DNA of 7,778 nucleotides from JAOUFP01 sp947085825 (lineage in GTDB: Bacteria > Nitrospirota > Thermodesulfovibrionia > Thermodesulfovibrionales > UBA6898), in assembly GCA_947085825.1 (NCBI GenBank), contig CAMTXX010000059.1, positions 1 through 7,778 of the forward strand, in the 5' to 3' direction. The notes beneath the pieces are model-generated. The model made no database searches. It saw only the letters and a program-made list of their open reading frames with translations, and was not told the origin of the DNA. Both the position numbers and the translations under genes were made by a program. This document shows, in pieces, positions 1-5,368 of the stretch (within the stretch, counting starts at the first letter, position 1; each line of letters begins with the position of its first letter).

Positions 1-13
1 ACACTAAGGTATC

Positions 14-52
14 GAAAAATAAAATTTTTCACAATCCCGATACATATCGGGA
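14..52. repeat. Two adjacent short palindromes
   Basis: GAAAAAT-AAA-ATTTTTC (14-30) and TCCCGATA-CA-TATCGGGA (35-52) are both perfect. With the hairpin at 85-117 they make three inverted repeats in about 105 bases. No coding frame was supported in 1-245; this stretch holds only these palindromes and the repeat copy at 133-166. Confidence 0.55.
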
Positions 53-84
53 CATTTTCGTTATTGCATTATTTGGGACAAGAA

Positions 85-117
85 TTTCACATTTCACCTT
101 GCAGGTGAAATATGAAA
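85..117. repeat. 15-bp stem hairpin downstream of glyS
   Basis: Arms TTTCACATTTCACCT (85-99) and AGGTGAAATATGAAA (103-117) pair at 14 of 15 positions around a three-base loop. In the glyS transcript it would form about 130 nt after the stop. No clear U-tract follows, so it is not a typical intrinsic terminator; it may end the transcript by another route or be a dispersed palindrome. Confidence 0.6.
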
Positions 118-132
118 TAGACATAAGTTTTT

Positions 133-166
133 GTTTTATCAGTGTTTATCTGCGTTTATCTGTGGC
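133..166 (-). repeat. Dispersed repeat, GATAAACACAGATAA type, copy 1
   Basis: On the minus strand this reads GGCCACAGATAAACGCAGAT followed by AAACACTGATAAAAC, made of a roughly 10-base unit. It matches the element at 3551-3576, which lies in the opposite orientation, so the two copies flank glyQS as an inverted pair. Confidence 0.65.
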
Positions 167-245
167 CAAATGCTTTTTATAGGTTAAACCATAGCAGGTT
201 TTCTTTTCCCGGATAAGTTCTATTTTTATTTCAGTGCGGCAAGTT

Positions 246-2393
246 TTACTGGATTTTTGAAAAATCAGCTATCAGGGAGAGCGTTTCCCATATGCCCTTT
301 AAAAGGGACAGTCTGTTTGTCCTGATTTCTTCCTGCTTGTCCATTACCATCACCTTGTCAAAGAAGGTGTTGATATGGGGTGTCATTTGAAAAAATACGC
401 GTATGCCGTCAGAGAACTTTTCGCCGGCAAGGAGAGGAATACATTTACTCCTCAAGTCAATAAAAGAGGAGTAGAGATTCTTTTCTTCTTCCTGAACGAA
501 CAAGTCAGTGTTCACAGGCGGAAGAGGTGTTTTGGGTATGATATTTTTTACCCTTTTTACAGCAAGCAGAAAGTCCTGAAAGGCCTCTTCTTTTCTGACA
601 GTCTGTAATGCATCCAACCGTGCGGTGATCAGTTTCGGCGGCTGAACAGACGAGAGGGAAATTATGGATTTTATAATATCCTGTTCATATCCCGAGGATG
701 AAAGAATAAATTCCATCCTCTGCTCCATGAAACTGATAATGTTTTTGAGTGTTTTTTCAGCAGCCTCCAAATTCCGGAGGTTTTTTAACGCATGACCGAA
801 TATTTCCGTGAAATTGAGGCTATAACCCTTCTCAAGAATGATAGAAATAATTCCCATGGACTGCCTTCTTAAGGCGAAAGGGTCTTCAGAGCCGGTAGGA
901 ATGAGTCCTATTGAGAAGAACGAAGAGATATTATCGAGCCTGTCGGCGAGACTCACGATCGCGCCTGCATCAGTTTGCGGGACCCTGTCCCCATAATTTT
1001 TCGGCAAATACTGCTCCTCGATTGCTGCAGCGACTTCGCTGTCTTCTTTGTCGTGAGTTGCATAATATTTCCCCATTATGCCTTGAAGCTCAGGGAACTC
1101 TCTTACGACTCCAGTGAGCAGGTCGGTTTTTGACAGAAGGACAGCCCTTAAAACTTTATCTTTCAGGGAAGGCGATATCTTTTCAGAGAGAAAGGCTGCT
1201 ATAGCCATAATACGCTCTGTTTTTTCATAAAGGCTCCCGAGCTTATCATGGAAGGTCACATCCTTCAGGCTCTCAATCTTCTCACCAAGGGGTTTTGCAG
1301 TATCTTCGTGAAAATAGAACTTCGCGTCATCAAAGCGGGCCTTTATGACACGTTCTGCGCCTGTCCTTATGGTCTCCGCGTTTTCTGCTTTGGTATTGCT
1401 GATGACAACGAAATGGTTCATGAGATTGCCGCTGCTGTCCTGCACTCCAAAATATTTCTGATGGTCTTTCATGACCGTGACAAGAAGTTCTTTTGGAAGT
1501 TTGAGGTATTCCGCATTGAAGCTGCAGAGGACCGGAACAGGGTATTCTACGATATACGTAACCATTTCCAGCAATTCTTCGTCTATGATAGGCTGTATAT
1601 CCGGACTGCTAAAAAGGGCCGCGATATTTTTACGTATGCTGCTCTTCCTTTTTTCCTGATCAAGTACAACAAAGTTGTTTTCAAGCAGGCTCAGGTATGA
1701 GTTGATGTCTTTCACCTGAAATGCTGCGGGAGAAAGGAATCTGTGACCCTTTGTCATATTGCTGCTTTTGATGCCGTCGAGTTCGAAATGTACTGTCTCA
1801 GGGCCGAAGAGGGTGAGAATCCAGCATATCGGTCTCGCAAAGTGAAGACTGCCGTTTCCCCATCTCATTGATTTTGGGAAATGCAGGGATAATATGATCT
1901 TTTTTGCAATCTCCGGCAATACTGTCCTTGTTTCGATACCTTTTTCTTCTATGTCAGCGGCTATGTATTCAGCCTTGCCCTTTATTTTTATCTTCAGGTC
2001 AGAGACATTGATTCCGACGGAATGGGCAAAGCCTGCTGCGGCCTTTGTGGGATTGCCCAGCTCGTCAAAGGCTACTTTCCTTGAAGGTCCGAAAACTTCC
2101 TTTACAATATCACTCTGAACAGAACCCACACCGTTTATGAGCAATGCAAGTCTTCTCGGTGTGGCATAGGTCATGATGCTGTTATAGTTTATTCTGTAAT
2201 CTTCAAAGGTTTTTGCGGCTATTTCCTTCAGGTCTGACAGCGCGGGCGGCAAAAATCTTGCTGGTATCTCTTCTGTCCCGATCTCTAAAAGAAGTGATGA
2301 GTGATGAGTGATGAGTGATGATTCGGTATTTTGTTCCTGATTCCTGACTCCGGAGTTCGGGATTATATTTATGTCCGACTTCTGATTGCTCAC
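246..2393 (-). CDS. glyS: Glycyl-tRNA synthetase beta subunit
   Basis: Beta chain of the bacterial alpha2beta2 glycyl-tRNA synthetase; with GlyQ it charges tRNA-Gly in the cytoplasm. The beta subunit mainly recognises tRNA. Numbering from a GTG start at 2393 gives 715 residues. The conserved N-terminus LLLEIGTEEIPARF begins at residue 34. HFPKSMRWG, KFYFHED (about 358-364), the HD-like HDKED (447-451), DRLDN (484-488) and DPFALRR (504-510) follow in the usual family order, then a C-terminal DALR-type anticodon-binding region. I chose GTG because AAGGAG lies 6 nt upstream and GTG overlaps the glyQ stop as GTGA. A TTG at 2441 (731 residues) is open but lies deep inside glyQ. No ATG, GTG or TTG occurs in frame between residue 1 and the conserved core, so about 32 extra residues compared with typical GlyS are probably translated. 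Identity is very secure; the exact start is likely. Confidence 0.96.
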   Translation of the reverse strand: MSNQKSDINIIPNSGVRNQEQNTESSLITHHSSLLLEIGTEEIPARFLPPALSDLKEIAAKTFEDYRINYNSIMTYATPRRLALLINGVGSVQSDIVKEVFGPSRKVAFDELGNPTKAAAGFAHSVGINVSDLKIKIKGKAEYIAADIEEKGIETRTVLPEIAKKIILSLHFPKSMRWGNGSLHFARPICWILTLFGPETVHFELDGIKSSNMTKGHRFLSPAAFQVKDINSYLSLLENNFVVLDQEKRKSSIRKNIAALFSSPDIQPIIDEELLEMVTYIVEYPVPVLCSFNAEYLKLPKELLVTVMKDHQKYFGVQDSSGNLMNHFVVISNTKAENAETIRTGAERVIKARFDDAKFYFHEDTAKPLGEKIESLKDVTFHDKLGSLYEKTERIMAIAAFLSEKISPSLKDKVLRAVLLSKTDLLTGVVREFPELQGIMGKYYATHDKEDSEVAAAIEEQYLPKNYGDRVPQTDAGAIVSLADRLDNISSFFSIGLIPTGSEDPFALRRQSMGIISIILEKGYSLNFTEIFGHALKNLRNLEAAEKTLKNIISFMEQRMEFILSSSGYEQDIIKSIISLSSVQPPKLITARLDALQTVRKEEAFQDFLLAVKRVKNIIPKTPLPPVNTDLFVQEEEKNLYSSFIDLRSKCIPLLAGEKFSDGIRVFFQMTPHINTFFDKVMVMDKQEEIRTNRLSLLKGIWETLSLIADFSKIQ
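2294..2321. repeat. Four perfect tandem copies of a 7-bp unit inside glyS
   Basis: GTGATGA is repeated four times without error on the plus strand (TCATCAC on the coding strand), giving residues SSLITHHSSL just before the conserved LLEIGTEE of GlyS. Seven is not a multiple of three, so gain or loss of one copy would shift the glyS frame. The flanking DNA to 2390 is also repeat-like (AGCAATCAGAAGTC, AGTCAGGAATCAGGA, and the palindrome ACTCCGGAGT at 2347-2356). Confidence 0.9.
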
Positions 2394-3265
2394 TGCCGGC
2401 TCCTTAAAAGAGGGAACCCCAGGTCTTCGCGCTGCCTGCAATAGGCTTCAGCAGTGAGTTTTGCAAGGTTTCTTACCCGTGCGATATATTTAGTTCTTTC
2501 AGTTACAGAGCTCGCTCCCCGCGCGTCAAGGAGGTTGAACATATGAGAACATTTCAAACAGAATTCGTAGGAAGGCATCACGAGGCCGAGCTTATTCAAC
2601 CTGAGGGACTCCTTTTCAAAGTCATCGAAATGCAGTGCAAGCATCCCGGCGTTTGAATGATCGAAATTGTATTTTGTCCCTTCAACTTCAGTCATGTGGT
2701 GGATATCGCCATACAGCAGATCTTTATTCCATTTAAGTTGATAGACGTTATCGACACCCTGAAGATACATCGCTATTCTTTCAAGGCCATAGGTCAACTC
2801 CAGCGTCACTGGTTTGAGATCAATACCTCCCACCTGCTGGAAATAGGTGAACTGCGTCACCTCCATCCCGTCAAGCCAGACTTCCCAGCCAAGTCCCCAG
2901 GCCCCGAGAGTCGGGGATTCCCAGTCGTCTTCTACAAACCTGATATCGTGCTTTGTGGGGTCTATTCCGAGCGATGAAAGACTCTCGAGGTAAAGTCCCT
3001 GACTGTCATTTGGTGAAGGTTTTATGATCACCTGATACTGATAATAATGCTGCAGACGGTTCGGATTTTCTCCGTATCTGCCGTCTGTCGGTCTTCTTGA
3101 GGGCTGTATATAAGCGGCTTTCCATGGTTCAGGTCCGAGGACGCGCAAGAATGTTGCCGGATGGAATGTGCCTGCGCCGACTTCTATATCATAAGGCTGA
3201 AGCAGGGCGCATTCTTTTTTGGCCCAGAAATTTTGCAGCGATAAAATAAGTTCCTGAAAATACAA
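2390..3265 (-). CDS. glyQ: Glycyl-tRNA synthetase alpha subunit
   Basis: Catalytic alpha chain of alpha2beta2 glycyl-tRNA synthetase; it activates glycine with ATP and, with GlyS, forms glycyl-tRNA. The 291 residues match the usual family length. The start MYFQELILSLQNFW aligns with the canonical GlyQ N-terminus. Class II signatures are clear: GAGTFHPATFLR (31-41 region), PSRRPTDGRYGENPNR (55-70, motif 2 region) and TYGLERIAMYLQ (158-169, motif 3 region), then the conserved C-terminal SHMFNLLDARGASSVTER. The start codon is TTG, supported by GGAGGT five bases upstream and by the family N-terminus. It is first in a two-gene operon and overlaps glyS by four bases, as expected for stoichiometric subunits. 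No T-box or glycine riboswitch signature was seen upstream. Confidence 0.97.
   Translation of the reverse strand: MYFQELILSLQNFWAKKECALLQPYDIEVGAGTFHPATFLRVLGPEPWKAAYIQPSRRPTDGRYGENPNRLQHYYQYQVIIKPSPNDSQGLYLESLSSLGIDPTKHDIRFVEDDWESPTLGAWGLGWEVWLDGMEVTQFTYFQQVGGIDLKPVTLELTYGLERIAMYLQGVDNVYQLKWNKDLLYGDIHHMTEVEGTKYNFDHSNAGMLALHFDDFEKESLRLNKLGLVMPSYEFCLKCSHMFNLLDARGASSVTERTKYIARVRNLAKLTAEAYCRQREDLGFPLLRSRQ
2400..2405 (-). promoter_or_regulatory. Ribosome binding site that decides the GTG start of glyS
   Basis: AAGGAG on the minus strand within the last glyQ codons, six bases before GTG at 2393. The GTG overlaps the glyQ TGA stop as GTGA. This favours 2393 over the upstream TTG at 2441, which would overlap glyQ by 52 bases. 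Confidence 0.75.
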
Positions 3266-3270
3266 AACAA

Positions 3271-3276
3271 ACCTCC
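3271..3276 (-). promoter_or_regulatory. Ribosome binding site that decides the TTG start of glyQ
   Basis: GGAGGT on the minus strand, five bases before the TTG at 3265. No ATG is available at the conserved N-terminus, and the residues after this TTG match canonical GlyQ, so the strong site supports a genuine TTG start. Confidence 0.75.
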
Positions 3277-3343
3277 AGAGTGTGAGGAAAAATCATAAAT
3301 AAAGCATCCGGCTTTTGTCAATCGCATGAATTGCAGCATGGAT

Positions 3344-3374
3344 TTTTCAACAAACTAACAGGCATTGTTGAAAA
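3344..3374. repeat. Inverted repeat TTTTCAACAA / TTGTTGAAAA
   Basis: Perfect 10-bp arms at 3344-3353 and 3365-3374 with an 11-base loop, about 80 bp before the glyQ start. In the glyQ transcript it would be a stem-loop in the leader without a following U-tract. It may be another dispersed element or a leader structure. Confidence 0.55.
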
Positions 3375-3424
3375 GTCTGAATGAAATCATAAATTACGTT
3401 GATAATACAAGGAGTTCACCATTT

Positions 3425-3441
3425 TGCCTAATAATTAGGCA
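3425..3441. promoter_or_regulatory. Perfect 17-bp palindrome, operator-like
   Basis: TGCCTAAT-A-ATTAGGCA is an exact dyad with a one-base centre. It lies about 30 bases downstream of the tentative glyQ promoter, where a repressor site could act. No run of U follows on either strand. I cannot assign it to a known regulator. Confidence 0.45.
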
Positions 3442-3470
3442 GTGTAACTCATTGATAATTAAGGAAAATA

Positions 3471-3499
3471 ATATTCAGGCCCCTTTCAGGATAAGTCAA
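3471..3499 (-). promoter_or_regulatory. Tentative sigma-70-like promoter for glyQS
   Basis: On the minus strand TTGACT (3499-3494) is a good -35 match. A 17-base spacer leads to GAATAT (3476-3471), a poor -10 match; TATTAT lies a few bases further on. It would give a leader of about 200 nt before glyQ. A promoter is needed somewhere in this spacer if the metF operon terminates, but this assignment is weak. Confidence 0.3.
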
Positions 3500-3507
3500 G
3501 GTTTTTA

Positions 3508-3540
3508 GAGATAAAATATAATTAATTTATTTTTTATCTC
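3508..3540. repeat. AT-rich 33-bp inverted repeat
   Basis: GAGATAAAA (3508-3516) pairs perfectly with TTTTATCTC (3532-3540); four further inner base pairs form after one mismatch. No U-tract follows on either strand, so it is not a clear terminator. It could be an operator or upstream element for the glyQ promoter, or simply AT-rich spacer. Confidence 0.5.
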
Positions 3541-3542
3541 AT

Positions 3543-3615
3543 AAAAAACTTGTGGCCGCAGATAAACACAGATAATTTATTGAAAAATCCGCGTTAATCT
3601 GCGAAAATCAGCGGC
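3543..3615 (-). terminator. Possible terminator of the oxidoreductase-metV-metF operon
   Basis: Just after metF, minus-strand RNA could pair GCCGCTGAT (3615-3607) with ATCTGCGGC (3563-3555), eight of nine positions, enclosing an inner CGCAGAT/ATCTGTG pairing. Six U residues (3548-3543) follow six bases after the outer stem. The long loop and interruptions make it atypical, and the same DNA belongs to a dispersed GATAAACACAGATAA-type repeat, so termination is only a suggestion. Confidence 0.35.
3551..3615 (+). repeat. Dispersed repeat, GATAAACACAGATAA type, copy 2
   Basis: Reads GGCCGCAGATAAACACAGAT from 3554, then after an AT-rich gap the related CCGCGTTAATCTGCG and AATCAGCGGC. It matches the reverse complement of the element at 133-166 over a GGCC(A/G)CAGATAAAC(A/G)CAGATAA core with two differences. 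The internal unit CAGATAAACA repeats with a period of about ten bases. Confidence 0.65.
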
Positions 3616-3632
3616 TGACTGCTGTTTCAGGT

Positions 3633-4616
3633 TTATTGTAATTCAGTGAAATCCGGCCTCGGATAAAGACCTGCTGCTTTGACAATCCCTTCAATGGCGC
3701 TTTCCCACTCAATGGCCTGAATATGCACTCCCTTAACGCCTGGTGTCTCAAGTACCTGATGGATAAGCTCTATGGTAATTTTAAGGCCTTCCTGCTCCTG
3801 CAGTTCCCTGGCCTTCTTTTTGTCATCGCCCGCAGCCTCTTTTGCCTTGTTCATCCTGTCTATAAGCGGCTTGGGCACAGACACACCGGCAACAGAGGAA
3901 TCCATATACTTCAACATCATGGCGCTCCTCGGGACGATAATGCCGCCGAGAATCGCGGTACACTCATGGAGCCCCATGTTCACAATCCTGGCCATCTGCA
4001 TCCGGAAGCCTTCAATATCATAAATGCCCTGTGTTTGTATAAAATCAGCGCCTGCATTAACTTTTTTCATGAGATTGACCGGACGGAAGTCGATGGGATC
4101 ACCCATAGGCGTCCAGGAAGCGCCTATAAAGAACTTGGGAGCTACTTCAAGCGGGTCGCCACCCTCCTGCCTGCTCTCATCACGCATCTTCTTCATAATG
4201 CCGACGAGCTGGCAGGTGTCAACATCATATACATTCTTTGCGCCTGGATGGCCTTTGAGCCTGCCTGCAGCGCTGAAGCTCTGGTGGTCGCCCGCAATGC
4301 AGAGGCAGTTTTTAAGGCCCAGCGCAGCTCCGCCAAGAAGGTCGGCTTGCATGGCGATCCGGTTTCTGTCGCGGCAGGTCATCTGCATTACAGGTTCAAG
4401 ACCTTCCTGCAAGGCAATGGCCGCAGCAGCGATGCTCGAGATACGAACAACGGCTGTCTGGCAATCAGTCACATTCGCTGCATCGCAGAACCCTTTGAGT
4501 AATTGCGCCTTTTTTCTGACCTCATGACCGTCTGCGCTCATGGGTGGTCCGAGCTCTGCTGTAACCACAGGGTTGCCGCTTGCGATGACTTTTTCAAGGT
4601 TGCTTCCGCTCTTCAT
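3633..4616 (-). CDS. metF: Methylenetetrahydrofolate reductase, MetF catalytic subunit
   Basis: TIM-barrel flavoprotein of the MTHFR family, interconverting 5,10-methylene-H4folate and 5-methyl-H4folate. At 327 residues it is close to the usual size of bacterial single-domain MetF. Visible family landmarks are the catalytic-glutamate motif TAELGPP (Glu21), TCRDRNR (80-86), the IAGDH flavin/folate loop (107-111; Asp110 matches the E. coli Asp120 position) and TQGIYD (195-200; Gln196 matches E. coli Gln183). The ATG overlaps the metV stop as TAATG, with AGGAGGT eight bases upstream, so translation is probably coupled. Pairing with MetV and an Fe-S/flavin oxidoreductase points to the Wood-Ljungdahl methyl branch rather than only methionine synthesis. 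In MetFV enzymes MetF commonly receives electrons through MetV or partner proteins instead of directly from NADH; that is inference here. Flux could run reductively or oxidatively. Confidence 0.94.
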   Translation of the reverse strand: MKSGSNLEKVIASGNPVVTAELGPPMSADGHEVRKKAQLLKGFCDAANVTDCQTAVVRISSIAAAAIALQEGLEPVMQMTCRDRNRIAMQADLLGGAALGLKNCLCIAGDHQSFSAAGRLKGHPGAKNVYDVDTCQLVGIMKKMRDESRQEGGDPLEVAPKFFIGASWTPMGDPIDFRPVNLMKKVNAGADFIQTQGIYDIEGFRMQMARIVNMGLHECTAILGGIIVPRSAMMLKYMDSSVAGVSVPKPLIDRMNKAKEAAGDDKKKARELQEQEGLKITIELIHQVLETPGVKGVHIQAIEWESAIEGIVKAAGLYPRPDFTELQ

Positions 4617-5332
4617 TATTTCTTACCTCCTGCTGTCTCATCCTTTTTTGTTTCCTGTTCCTCAAACGCCCGGATATGCTCCATCGAAATCCTGCGCGGC
4701 CCGCCATCACGTGAGGTGGACCAGTTGCGCGGAGACACGACTTCGGAGAGTTTTTCAAGAGTTCCAAGCTGTTTCATGCGCTCCACGATGAGAAACCAGG
4801 CGCAGTCAATTCCCTTGCTGATCTCACACTTGCCCTTGTTAGTGCCGCCGCAGGGCCCGTTCATAAGCGTTTTGGCGCAGCGCGCAACAGGGCAGATACC
4901 GCCGGTCAGATGAAGGATGCAGTCTCCGCAGCCTGCGCAGAGTTCTTTAAATACGCCTGGCTCTTCCACTGAACCATAGAATGAGGTATTGATTCCGGGG
5001 TAGACCGGAATATTGCCGGTCCGGTCGGACAGAAAGTTCACACCAACACCGCAGGCAGTCGAAAGCACGAGATCATATTTCTTAACCTCATCCATAACAG
5101 GCTCGAAATACTCGGGCTCACAGTGGCGCATAACGCCCAGATGATTCACCTCAATAGTCTTGCCCTCCATGGAGGCCCGCATCCGTATCAGGGAAGCGAT
5201 TGTTTCTGCCTCCTTTTCGCCGCCCGCATGGCAGATGGCAACACAGGTATTACAGCCGAACACGAGGACCTTTTTAAAGTCCTTTACCATGTTCCAGATT
5301 TCTTCGATTGGTTTCTGTGATCCAACGATCAT
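4616..5332 (-). CDS. metV: MetV, methylenetetrahydrofolate reductase C-terminal domain protein
   Basis: Cysteine-rich partner of MetF found in acetogens and other Wood-Ljungdahl bacteria; in the MetFV complex it carries metal/Fe-S centres and links MetF to its electron donor. The 238-residue protein has an N-terminal half with FGCNTCVAICHAGGEKE (Cys27, 30, 34), Cys71 and Cys94. The second half matches the MTHFR C-terminal family: CAGCGDC (132-138), GGICPVARC (144-152), NGPCGG (158-163), KGKCE (167-170) and a CAW near 177. There are thirteen cysteines in all. The last 35 or so residues are charged and low in complexity. The ATG has AAGGAGT nine bases upstream. It follows the oxidoreductase gene after 36 bp and overlaps metF by one base, so the three are almost certainly one transcript. 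Cluster number and type cannot be told from sequence alone. Confidence 0.9.
   Translation of the reverse strand: MIVGSQKPIEEIWNMVKDFKKVLVFGCNTCVAICHAGGEKEAETIASLIRMRASMEGKTIEVNHLGVMRHCEPEYFEPVMDEVKKYDLVLSTACGVGVNFLSDRTGNIPVYPGINTSFYGSVEEPGVFKELCAGCGDCILHLTGGICPVARCAKTLMNGPCGGTNKGKCEISKGIDCAWFLIVERMKQLGTLEKLSEVVSPRNWSTSRDGGPRRISMEHIRAFEEQETKKDETAGGKK
4625..4631 (-). promoter_or_regulatory. Ribosome binding site of metF within the end of metV
   Basis: AGGAGGT on the minus strand, eight bases before the metF ATG and inside the last codons of metV. Together with the TAATG stop-start overlap it supports translational coupling, as expected for subunits of one complex. Confidence 0.8.
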
Positions 5333-5340
5333 AGTTCAAT

Positions 5341-5347
5341 ACTCCTT
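5341..5347 (-). promoter_or_regulatory. Ribosome binding site of metV
   Basis: AAGGAGT on the minus strand inside the 36-bp gap between the oxidoreductase stop and metV, nine bases before the metV ATG. The gap has no room for a convincing terminator plus promoter, supporting a single transcript. Confidence 0.75.
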
Positions 5348-5368
5348 TGTATCAATTTCTAAAGACAA

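Noticed and set aside
1248..1700. Plus-strand 150-codon open frame opposite glyS
   Set aside because: It lies entirely antisense to conserved GlyS sequence and has no recognisable domain.
2294..2321. CRISPR-type repeat
   Set aside because: The unit is 7 bp in direct tandem with no spacers, so it is a simple tandem repeat.
2393..2441. Upstream TTG start for glyS at 2441
   Set aside because: It would overlap glyQ by 52 bases and its extra residues only read glyQ in another frame; GTG at 2393 has a better ribosome binding site and a standard GTGA overlap.
3266..3632. T-box or glycine riboswitch before glyQ
   Set aside because: No TGGNACC-type T-box sequence or glycine-aptamer-like pattern was found on the minus strand of the spacer.
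3723..4527. Long plus-strand open frames (259 and 167 codons) opposite metF
   Set aside because: They are antisense to a clearly conserved MetF, their translations resemble no family, and neither starts at a convincing ribosome binding site.
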